Source of the DNA: Cannabis sativa
Lineage: Eukaryota > Streptophyta > Magnoliopsida > Rosales > Cannabaceae
Length of the DNA stretch: 64,000 bases
NCBI RefSeq assembly: GCF_029168945.1
Contig: NC_083608.1
Span: 16,200,136 to 16,264,135 of the forward strand
Reading direction: 5' to 3'
The notes under the pieces are model-generated. The model was given only the letters and a program-made list of their open reading frames with translations. It was not told the DNA's origin and did not search any database. The translations under genes and the position numbers were made by a program. This document shows positions 44,689-55,800 of the stretch, one piece after another (position 1 is the first letter of the stretch; the number at the start of each line of letters is the position of its first letter).

Positions 44689-46985
44689 TAGATGAGAGTT
44701 ACGTGGCGAGCCACGTAAATATTAGTTTTATATAAGTTCTAGTAGTTTTTGTTTAAAAATTTAGTAACTAAGCAATGACAACAACAATAGTAGATAGATC
44801 TATTTAAGTTTTTCATATTTGTAAAGATTATAAATCTAAACTTTTAATTAATTTTCTTGATTTGAGATTTTGAATTGTTCTGATTTATTTGTTTATGAAT
44901 TTATTGAAATATTTGTATATTTATTTGTTCTGATTTATTCATACTTGAATATTTATATTGATAATTGTTAATGAAATTAGTCTGTAGCTTTATGTTTATA
45001 GAAAAAAAAAAGGTATTTTTTAATATAGAGTTTAAATTTTATATTGATTCTTTCTTTGTTTTTTTCTCTCTTATTGAATTGTGTTTTCTTCATAATTTCT
45101 TAATTGATCGTTGATATTTAATGGTTCTTCCACTGGGTGAGTAGTGTATATAACTATATATATTTTAATAATTTTATTAGGAAAAATTATAATTTTTTTA
45201 AAAAAATAAAAAATTATTTATTGAAGTAAAATTATACTATCTAAGAAACATCGATATTCTAATCAATTGAAATAAAAAGAAAATCCAGCAGACGAAAGTA
45301 TGTGGCAATAAAAAATATAGAAGAATTAATAATTAAGAAAGGAAATACCTTTATAAGTGTGGAATATGAACATGTATCATATATTGTCTATACAAACCCT
45401 AAAACGAACACCAAATTAACCAAATAATCCAGATAATTAAGCACTACTCGAGATCATGAATAATAACAAATATATAATTTTTTGTTTTAAGGCTAAGAAT
45501 TAAAATTGAGAAAGAATACAATAAATCGCATTAGTTACCTTAATTAAATTCATAATCTGGATCAATATAAGGCTCATAAATCACATTGGCTCTTTTCTCT
45601 GAATTACTCATTCTTAGAATTCTCCTCTTTTATTAATCACCAGCGATATCGCTAATGTATATTCTGGGTTTATTGAAATTTTCAATTTTTAATTTTTTTT
45701 TAAATTTAAAAAAAGATGGTTTAATTTTTTGGTTTAATTATTGGGTTTATTTGTTAACGGGAGATGAAATCTATTAACATCGTTAAATTTAAGAATATTC
45801 TTAGTATATTCTGTTAAACCAAGAAATGCCGTTAGATAGGCACTTTTAATATATAAAGATATATATTTTATAAAACTTAACTCTATGATCTTTGTTTTTG
45901 ACGACAATTACCCTTTTAATTTACTTTTGTTTGCAAATTTAAATGTCAGTTAAATTTAGGTTAAATGTTAATTGAAATCGCTACTGTGAATATCTTTGTA
46001 CACGTGATACTAAAATCAGTGACGAAGCTAGAAATTTAGTTGAGTGAGGGCTTGAATAAATATTAAGTAAAAACTAATAAAAATAATGATAAATGTATCT
46101 TTCAAATTTTCATCTTCAACAAAATAAAATAATACTATTGACAAAAATAAAATAAAATATTGTCAATGGTATTAATTTATTTTTTAATAAAGTATTATTT
46201 TTTTTATTATTTGTATTGGACTACTTTTAAAATGGGCTTGATTAGAATAAGAGTAGGCTCATGAATCATGATTAAGATATTGAGTGAGGGCTTTTATGAA
46301 TTGGACTTTAATAAATTGAGCAAAGTGAATTAATATATGTATATATCTACATATAAAAAATTTGATGTGTATATTTGAGTGAGGGCTTTAGCCCACATAT
46401 GGGCTAAAGTCCCTCCGTCTCTGACTAAAATTTCGAATATAATGAAAATATATGCACGTATACTTAGATGTATACAGTAAATATCTAGTTGACATTTAAC
46501 GGTAAAATTTAATCATTGACCAATTTGTTTAATTATAATGATTAGTTACCGCTGAAGGCGATGCCTGAAGAAGCAACAACACATGTTTGAATGACGGTGT
46601 TTTCTTGGCGAGTGAAGGGATGCTTCAACGTGCCCGACGTCTCCAACAATTTAGTCCATATCTTGACGAAGAAGAAGCCGAGCAGGCCGGCCGAGACGTT
46701 GAGGGACGGCACAATCCCCGTGGTGAGGTTGAATTTCATGACTATGAAGCTGAAAAGAACACTCAGACCAAAGCTCACCAAAATAGCCCTTATTGTCACT
46801 TGTTTTCTCCACTCAGGAACATTTTGCTTCTCAAACATCTTTTCCACTGACAATATCAATTCAGACTCATGAGTCACAGTTTCCTCTTCCTCAACGTGAT
46901 GATCATGGTTGTTCTCTCTACCGTTGATATTATTGAGTACCTCATGATCTTGTGGCTGTGGGTGGTCCTCATCATCATGACCCAT
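41188..46985 (-). CDS. YSL-B: Yellow Stripe-Like metal-nicotianamine transporter, YSL5/7/8 type
   Basis: A paralogue of YSL-A with the same six-exon plan: 46550-46985, 43939-44096, 43742-43839, 43528-43662, 43227-43416, 41188-42333. Exons 3, 4 and 5 have identical lengths in both genes (98, 135 and 190 nt), and the first five sum to 1017 nt in both. The product is 720 residues. Shared signatures are [18 protein letters not shown] in a close form, [89 protein letters not shown] and [15 protein letters not shown]. The loop after the FIKV segment is longer than in YSL-A and rich in Ser, Thr, His and Gln. An ATG 15 bases upstream (47000) is also in frame. Intron 1 (44097-46549) has taken up two MITEs and a TA repeat. 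Substrate not determinable. Confidence 0.95.
44156..44403. mobile_element. PIF/Harbinger-like MITE in YSL-B intron 1
   Basis: A 248-bp unit flanked by TAA (44153-44155 and 44404-44406). The inverted ends are GGTAGCATTTTTGGTT and GATGGCGTTTGGTTGG (reverse complement), with small differences. It is AT-rich and non-coding. Confidence 0.5.
44648..44687. repeat. (TA)20 microsatellite in YSL-B intron 1
   Basis: An uninterrupted run of TA, 40 bp long. Such runs are prone to length change. Confidence 0.95.
44699..44718. other. Near-perfect palindrome with G-box core
   Basis: TTACGTGGC and GCCACGTAA form a perfect 9-bp inverted repeat around a GA centre. Each arm holds ACGTGGC, a G-box/ABRE-like bZIP core. 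It lies 11 bp after the TA repeat in intron 1 of YSL-B. It could be a regulatory site or the end of a decayed transposon. Confidence 0.4.
46017..46423. mobile_element. hAT-type MITE in YSL-B intron 1
   Basis: A 407-bp unit flanked by the exact 8-bp repeat ACTAAAAT (46009-46016 and 46424-46431). Its ends are CAGTGACGAAG and CAGAGACGGAG (reverse complement), typical CAG-starting hAT ends. Inside it TGAGTGAGGGCTT occurs three times (about 46041, 46281 and 46374). It lies about 125 bp from the splice donor of exon 1. Confidence 0.75.
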
Positions 46986-47284
46986 TTCTTTACACAACAA
47001 TTAATGAATAACTAGAAGTGTTTTTGAGGCTATTGTATTTGTAATTGTGGTATGGGGATGGGGAGATTATTACTAGGCACTATACATATATAGCTGTATT
47101 AAATAGAATATTATAAGATATTGATGAAGGAGACAGAGACAAGACATAGAAGTTTATGTTGTTTTAGACCAATCACATGTACGTATGTCATTTCCCACGT
47201 ATCACTATCGGAACAACGTCAAATTCCAATTATTTATGGAACCCGTCGTCACTTGTCTTCTACAGACAATTAATTTGTAATTTT

Positions 47285-48575
47285 GGAAAAATGTGTTGTG
47301 TACACACCTTAGGAGGAGACCTTTGTTTTATCTATTTAATAGACTTTTTTTTTTTTAAGTTTTTTTTTTTAATTATCTACGTTGTAATTATTTATTAGTG
47401 TCACTTACAAATTTTTAGCAACTTATAAATAATTTACTTTGTCAAAAATAAATCTCAAGCTATTATTTACCGTGCTTATAAAAAAAGTTACAAGTGTAAC
47501 AAAATATTTAAACTTTATGTAGGAAATTTTAAGTTCTTTTCCAACTTTGCCCTACACCAACATTAAAGTAATCAGTATTAAATCAAGGTCAATTTCGACC
47601 TTTAACTTTTCCCTGACTTTTCGAAGTCAGCAGGTCAATACGACCTCGTTTTGTCTTTGAACAAAACCAAAAAAACGAGAACCTTCTCGATCACTTTCCC
47701 TTAGCCCTAGGTTTTGATTCGAAACCCTAGCAGAGAGTTTCTCTCTGAGAAACTCAAACCCAAACCCTTGAAAACCCATAAATCACCACACAAACACAAA
47801 CCCTAGATCAGATCTAACATGATCTGATCTATACACAAACACACACACAAAATCACAATGAATAGGGTTAGAAAACACCAGATTTTCCCGAAGTTCACCA
47901 ATAAATTGGCTACGTCTCCGTTTGAGCTGCTCCTCAAATTTGAGAGCTCGATTCCACTATTTCTTGTTGATCAGAAGTACAATAATGGAGATTCCTAGTC
48001 ACATGTAATGTTCTGACTGGTAATCTCTTGTTTAATACAAGTATTTAGTGTTTAATCCCTCTCTCTCTCTCTCTCTCAATATCTAACTCTCTGTTTGTTT
48101 TCTTGTGCATGTGAGATCATCGACTCCCTCTCCTTCAAGCTTTCAGCCTCTGGATCTTGAAGAGGACACTCAACCATACCTGGTTGTGTATCTGATGCAG
48201 GTATATATAGATCTAGGGTTCTGCTTCTTGCTTCTGTACTTGTTAGTTAGATTAGTTACAGAAATTAGTTAGGTGTGGATTAACCAAATCCATTCTAACT
48301 AATTTCTGTTAGGGATTCTAGAGGCCGAAGGTCAAATTAGGGATTTACTTGTAATTACATTTCTGTCCTTGTATTAAGTCTTTGTATCAGTGTAAGTGAA
48401 GGTTTACTCCAACACTTTATTTTCGGTATTATAAACTATTTAAGATCTTTAAAAATTTATAAATTTTTGTAAATAACTACAATTTGTACGAGCATATAAA
48501 GTGAAAAAATAATTCTCCTAAAGAATGCCAAAAAATATATATAATATTACGAAACACACCTTTAGAAGAAATCCT
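47285..48575. mobile_element. Mutator foldback MITE split by a solo LTR
   Basis: The two flanks of the solo LTR, 47285-47517 and 48415-48575, join into one sequence colinear with the foldback MITE at 13488-13916. The left flank carries counterparts of the T-rich block, CTACGTTGTAATTATTTATT, CTTACAAATTTTTAG, and GTGCTTATAAAAAAAGTTAC. The right flank carries TTTTCGGTATTATAAACTA, TTTTTGTAAATAACTAC and a terminal CACACCTTTAGAAGAAATCC-like end. The LTR inserted in the middle of an older MITE. Outer ends are approximate, and I found no target duplication for the MITE. Confidence 0.5.
47518..48414 (-). mobile_element. Copia-like solo LTR upstream of YSL-B
   Basis: An 897-bp TG..CA unit flanked by the perfect 5-bp repeat CTTTA (47513-47517 and 48415-48419). 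On the minus strand it begins TGTTGGAGTAAACC, a start common in plant Copia LTRs, and has a TATA box (CTATATATACC) at 48201-48210. No internal retrotransposon domain adjoins it, so it is a solo LTR left by recombination between two LTRs. Its transcription direction points toward YSL-B, whose ATG is about 530 bp beyond the LTR's downstream end. Confidence 0.75.
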
Positions 48576-49801
48576 ACATATTTTTTTGTTAGTTTATTGT
48601 ACTAAATCAGATAAGCAGCGAAATGCTTTCGTATTACTTGTTATCACTGTACCATATCCTAAAAAATTTCTAAATGTTTGTACATTAAATCAAAACATAG
48701 AAATATAAATTTAAAATATACCTCTTGAAGGAATAATGTGAGATATTAAAATAAAATGTAGACTTGTTTTTATTGAGTTCTCAATACATGAGCAAAAATA
48801 GATGAGAGAAAAAATAAAAGTAAATATCATTTTTAGACCATGTGTTTTACAAAAATTACCGATTAGACCCTCTATTTTGTTAAATGATAAAATAAACCCT
48901 GTATTTTCTTGAATCATTTATTCTTTTGTTTAAATTTGTTCCGTCCTACTCCTCGTAAATATGCATTGGCTTTCATAAAGTATTTCCTTTGCATGGTTAA
49001 TCATTATATGCATGGCACATCATATAAAATTCTAGCGATCATCATTTCACATTTTGAGCCTAAAATATTGAATTTTGCGCTCATAATTCATGTTGCATTT
49101 CCCTAACATTTATAGGAAAACTCAGATTATACCACTTAAATCCACTCTAATCATTCCCACCAATCTTAACATATCATTGCCTCTAACCATAATTCGATTC
49201 TTAGTTAAAATGAAATGCAAAGTCAAGAAGTAGTGATTCGTGAAGCTATAACAACAGGAACAATAATTAAAATCACACAATGTAACACTAAAAAAAAAGA
49301 AGACTTGTCATCAATTGAACCAAACTTCTTTAGTTTTTACTTTCTTTTTTTTCTTCTTTTAATCCTATAATATTTTGGGACTAGAAAACTATATCCATTG
49401 CTATTTTGGTACAAAGGAAAAACTCAGAATAACATGTTTAAAACTCAGCATAAGGATGAACAAAAAACTAGCATTGTATATGCAGGTGCATTAGATATCC
49501 AACAAAGTTCAAAGCTTCTAAGCTAGAACCCATTAACTACTAACCCCAGATTGCACATATTTACATCAAGGGGAAGGGGCCACTAAATTTTTCTCCGAAA
49601 AGTTTATTTTACTTCCAAGGAAAGAAAGAGAAGGCTCGCTACTCGCAGATGGATCTATACAAGCATGGAATTAAATTCCACTGGGAAAGCAAGAGAGATT
49701 GAAATGTACAAAAGGAAAATGAGACTTACATTCACCACTATTTCTCATCTAACTTAAGTGGTTAAGTGCTACCATGAACATTGCTGATGGACCGAAAACG
49801 T
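48576..49801. other. Intergenic region between YSL-B and the DUF789 gene
   Basis: AT-rich with no recognised gene. The part from roughly 49480 to 49801 is less AT-rich and is the likely 3'UTR of the DUF789 gene on the minus strand. Confidence 0.4.
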
Positions 49802-52800
49802 TCAACAGCGATTCCTTGAGCAGAAGAACTCGTAATCTGGATGCCTGTTTACTGACGTCAAATTATCTTTCTTCACAACTGCTCTTGCCATAAGAGAAGC
49901 TGTCTCCTCTAGCGTCCTTAACCGCTCCTTAAGAATTCCACTAGGGTCTAGGTCTGGTGCTCCTTCTTTTGGGTTCAGTAGTGAGGGATTCATGCGGAAC
50001 CAGCATTCACTCTGTTCGGGGATCAAAGGAAATGTGTTAAGGTTTAGAGAAGTTGTAACAGATAATATTTGCAAAAGCAAAACAGAGACGTTCATATGTT
50101 GAGGAGATTAAAGAATCAAAACATGCTTCACGGATAAAAGTTCAGCAAAATATAAAAATATTTCAGCTAACAGTGACAAGTTAAGTCTCTCTTTTTTTAT
50201 GCTACCTAAACATGTAGGAGATAATCTACATTTGAGTCTAAGATATAAAGTTTCACATTAAACAACCAGGTTTATCATAATAATACAACCACTGTCCTTT
50301 AAACATCATGTAAAAAATCATAATAATAAGTTAAAACTTAAAACACTATTAAATAAGCTATAGGGTGGCCCTCGGTAAGAAACAAACTAGTGAATGAAGA
50401 CAGAAATGAATTGAATGTAAAAGAATCAAATTTCATTCCATTTTTTTATTTGGTTTCATTCCAAAGTATTGGAATGTCATTCCAAATGGAATGATTTTTA
50501 CACCATTTTGGTGGAAAACTATTCCATTTCGAAATGGGTGAAAATTTTATCTATTTTTTACATGCAATTTTATTCCATTTTACTCCTATCCTTTTTCCTA
50601 TTCTCATTCATATTCATATGTTTTACCAAACGTATCCTTAGTGTTAAAACATAAAAACTGCTATAATCATATTGAAAGGAACATAAAGTAGAACAAGTTA
50701 CATGAGCTCGATCAGAAATAGAGCATAACATAACTACCTGAGCATTGTAAGTTTGAAGACCCACTACAGGAGCTACTATATGGGGTTGCACACCAGGTCG
50801 ATGAACCAAGTGACCCAGCGAATGGAATGTCAAAAATGATGCGCGCAAATTACCTTCCGGTATCCGATAAATAGGATACCACGCTACAGCATACCTGAAA
50901 ACAAGATGCTGTAAATTAATATCTGAAGCAAGTTTCACATAACAATTTTGATCTGAAACCTGAAAGAAATTAAGACTATTTTTGCATCCTCGAGTGCAGG
51001 CTGTAAAAAGTATTCTTCTACTAACCAAGATCTAGGATGCAGGTCATTCAGTTTAACAGATTTGAGAGTTGTTGGATCTCCATAGCCTTGGTACTGCACC
51101 AGACCATCACCCCTAATCAACTCATTTATCCTGATACAGAAAGAGAATATAATTAAGATCTTCCTGAAGAAAGATTATCTTAAAGGTTTAAACTTTCAAC
51201 TGAATTAGTAATTGCCAAGTAAGTGATTGATTTTGTTATTCAATAATGAACTAACATAATCCTTTAGTTTCATTCTTTCAAAATAAGGAGCTGAACATAT
51301 CAATCATAATAAATTTCAGAAAATGATGCATCTGAACAAGTTCAATATAAGTATCTATATATTATCAGCCACAAAAGAAACCTTACAACATTGTTTTTAA
51401 AGTTAACGAGAAGTGCAAGGGTGATAGCTGTTTGATGAGCTTTCTCAAGAAGTCCATTAATATAAGCATTTTGTCATGGTGCAGTAATATGAATAAGCAG
51501 TGAACTAGATTAATATGTGACTTTTAGTACATCACACAGAAAGAAAATACTCACTTCTCATACAAAGGTTGTCTCTTCTGAGGCTGTTCAGATTCAAAAT
51601 ATTCAAAAAGTAGTTCCGGATCACTCTGCAGTTTTCTTTCCTCTAATTGAAGACGAAAAACATCTTTTGCAGAAGCTGAAGATGATTCTGAACTAGATTC
51701 TTGATGAGAAAAGCTTTCAAACTCCTTTCGAGGTTGAGGAAAGAGTACTGAAAATATTGGAAGATGGTCCAAATTAGAGGAGCCTTCAGATGTATCATTA
51801 AATTTGCACAGGTCTACAACCTCAGAACAAGATTTTGTGCTGCTTGTATCTAAGTTTTCAACATCGTTTCTGAAAAGTTGGACCGCTGACAAATAAGGGA
51901 CAAAATAAGCACAAAAAGAACCATTAGCCCCCAAACTCCTTGAATTTCCATAATCATTTGCCTTTATTTCTAACCCATAATTCCCATGTTTCTCATACCA
52001 CTTCCATAGGCCTCCCAAAGAAATATTACGCATCTCATGTAGACAGAATGACACACCACATAACTGATCTCTTGAACAAGAGTGACATGATAAATGGGGT
52101 GGACAAGAAATAACTGGACATGAATATTTAAGAACTCTTTCAAACTCTGCAACTGGATGACCAGCGGTCAGCTCAACAGCTTCAGATGCCTTTTGAGCCC
52201 TATAGGCATCATCCACGGCTTCTGCTACTTTGTCTTGAACAGGCTTGAATGCATTTAAACCTCCAGATTCCATATCTAAAGTGTGTGCTGCAATCGGTCT
52301 GTCTTTCTTCTCTTCAAGCATGCTTGTGTCCTGATCCTTTGCATTTGGAGTCCTGCACTCATCATCAGGGGAGAAATCAGAAAAACCCTCAGAACTTTGA
52401 GCCATACACACAACACCTGCTTTAGGAACTGGATTTTCAGAATCACAATTCACTTTATCTTGTACAGTGTTTTCTGTAGTCTGAATTTCAGCAGCTGGAT
52501 CATCAGAATGTTCCAGAGATGAACCATCACCAGAAGTAGTCAATCCACAATCCTTCAACCCAATTGGTAACCATTTCTGCATAACAGATCCAGAGGTGTG
52601 GGTTTGCAAACAATCATCAGCAAGGACATTTCTCTGCCCTTGTTCAGCTGAATTTCCGAAAGAAGACTGCACTTGGACCAGTTTTGATTGATCATTCGAG
52701 TTGCGTGACTTTGGCAACGAGTGATTCAGATCTTCAATGGTTTTACTCTTCGTGCAAGAATTGGCATTAGACATGTTATCCAGGCCACCAACCACATTCG

Positions 52801-55800
52801 GACAAGCTTGGACAAAGGTTACCGATTCAGGTGTTATGTGCTTTGCTCCATTAGGCTGGAGCACAGATTTTGGACAGCTAGTTTGAGTTGGAGATCTTGA
52901 AACACTACTAGTTATCTTCTGATCACTCACGTTAGAGGAGATGCACGCCATCTCCTTCTCCTTGCGTGGCACAGTAACCTTTGCACATCTATCTGGCTTG
53001 GCCCTATCAGCATGAGATCCCTTTCTAGAAGAAGACATCCGTTCATGATTTAAACCTGCAGAAGTTTTACTTCTCCAACTTCTAGTATCTTTCAACTGCT
53101 TGTTGTCTTCGGGAGAATCACAATTTTTCTTACACAGAGAAGCCTCCAAAGTACCATCATACTGAGAGAAGACAGGAAGCTTCTTCAAGTCATCCACACT
53201 ATCGCCATTACCATTTCTTTGGACCTTCTGCCAAACAGAATGGCTGTTTTCCTTCCCTGTACGACCACCACGCAACTTACCAGCAACTCCAAATTTGGAA
53301 ACACTTGAAATCCGGGGAGCTGATTTATTTTGCTTCTTCTTCTTGCCAGGTATTACTACATGCACTTGACTACCATTTCTATCCTGACTACCATGTGTTG
53401 TTTGACTTTTGTTGGTATGATTAGATGAATCTAAGATATTCTTTAACAAATTTCTACAAGAGGAATATTCCTTTTGAAAATCAGAAGCTGGTGATTCAGA
53501 AAAATCAGTTCTGCAATGTTCTTTTTCAGGCTGTTTTCGACCATGATAAAGTTTCGTCCCATCATCACTGTTTGAGGAAGTTGAAGCTGGATCCATCAGA
53601 AGTGAGTCAGACTTATCAGCACAGTATCTGGGATGCAAAGCATTGTAAGAGCAGATCTGGGAGACATCATCAACAGAAAGTACAGAATCTTTGGATGATT
53701 GTATCTGTTTCTTAAAGCCACCACCAGAGCATGTCTCAGAATTTTTATGAAAAGCAGGTATAGCCTCTTCCAATGTATCCACCCCATTAGGGTAAGAGGT
53801 GCAAGTTTTCACCCTACCTTCCTGTAGGGAAGCATCAAGTGAAGTGGAAGACAATGCTGGCATATTATTGTCATGGCAAGTTCCAGAAGTCAAACTAACT
53901 TTAGGACATTCCTCAGGCAATATGTCTGGTTCTTTAGAGCCAGTGTTACGTAGAAGTTTCTTACCCCGTTTCCCCTTCTTTCTAGACTTCTTTCTTGAAT
54001 TTTTTTTAGTGACAGTATCTACATCAGAGCTCACCATATTTGATGATTTAATGACTGAGTTATTTGAGATCAAACAAGAAGATTCAGTGCATGTTAAGGA
54101 TTTTTGAGAAAATCTCTGCGGAAGTTCATTCCATTTAGTTTTGTTTGATATAACTTTTTTCTGAGATTGACATTGCATGGTTGAACCTAGAATTGTTTTA
54201 CGGGCACGAGAGTTTCCAGAATAGGTACCAGCATGGACACTTCCTTTCGTCACTTGTTGATCAGCCTGGACTGAATTAATTGGCCGAGGACAAACCAAAT
54301 GTAAACAGTCCATGCTAACCAGTGAACCAGATCCAAAACAATTTGATTGTTCAGGACAATGGAGTGGTAGTGCAAAAATCCTTCGATGCCCGTTAGCTTC
54401 AAGAGTAAACAATGAAAACACTGAATACCTGATAAGTTATTGAAGAAAAAGCCCGTCATACACTCACAACTAAAATCAAGAGTTAGAAACAGCAAATCAG
54501 AAGAAATTTTGCTAATATATATCCTAAACAACCCACCGTAAAAGAAAAAATAAATCACAAGTTTAACACTTTCAGTTCTACCAGTTATTCTCTTAAAGTA
54601 TCCATGTTCAGGTCATTGTGAAATCAAATCTAAACTAGAAATTATGCTTTAATTGGGAAGTAGAGATGGCAAAATTTCATTGGCTATACCCACTCCCAAT
54701 TTAAGGCTAATACTCCATGGAAAAAAAAATTCTTAGGGATTCCTGGCATGTGCCTAAGAACCAGGACCCGGTTGGTAGTACATTTGATGAAAACCTATTG
54801 TAATAGTATACACAAACCAGTAGCAAAAATAACAGAAAGCAATAGAACAGTAACCAAGAAATAATAGGAAATATGGGAGCTGTTATTGAATATAAGGAAA
54901 ATAAAGACAAAGTCCCTTACAATGGCAGAGAGCAAAAGCTCTCTACTGATGCAGAGAATTCACTCAAACTTTGCACAAATGATTCTATCCCAATCACTCA
55001 ATACAAAAGGCAGCTTACTGATAGGAAATTCCTAGCAACAGTAAGTAATCAACAATAGAAATAGAAATTGGAGAAGATTAAAATTGTATTGATAAACTCT
55101 CCCAGGAATTCGAGAGCCTGTACTCTCCTTACACAGTAGTAATATCTTGATTGAATACATAATAAAAGGAAACTCTCTTATTTAACTAATACTCTAGAGG
55201 CCTATCATGCACCTCCACCACACACCAGTAATTCCCACTTAACAGAATTACACAGTGGAGTGATCCCCTGCTGTCATTCCCACAGTACCCTTCCTAGGCC
55301 CCCTTCTAGAGTACACAAAAGTGAGTGGTGGTCTATCACTTACCACTAAGAAAATTACCAAAATACCCACTCTTTAAGCCAACTCAGCAACAAGCTATAT
55401 TTGTCTACCCCTCCTAGTGTAAGTAAACCTTACCGTGGGTCTAGAATGCCCATCAACATTCCTGATTTTACCCAAATTCTTCAAAGATGTCTTACACTTC
55501 AATTGGAACCAACAGGCACATCAGTATCTGAAGGCTCTTGATAAGGTTTTCAAGTCATACTAACTTGGGACACAACTACTGAGAAAAAAACTCATTCACA
55601 GGTGCGTACACAGTCACCAACAAAAATTTAAATCACAAATTCACAATTCACAAACCCATTAAACTCAATTCTCCCTAAAAGGGAAAAACAAAACAACACA
55701 AGGAATTAGCGAGAACAAAATAAACAGAAAACTGGCAGTAACATAATGATGGTACAGATTATTTTTATAATTTTCTTTGAAAAGCTCAGAAGAATTTCAA

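Noticed and set aside
44688..45870. Possible Helitron in YSL-B intron 1
   Set aside because: The TACTAGATGAG start and a short AT-rich 3' stretch are suggestive, but no clear 3' hairpin with CTRR end was found.
50380..50645. MITE-like segment with ATTCCATTT repeats and an ACCAAACGTATCC end
   Set aside because: I could find one plausible end but not its partner or a target duplication.
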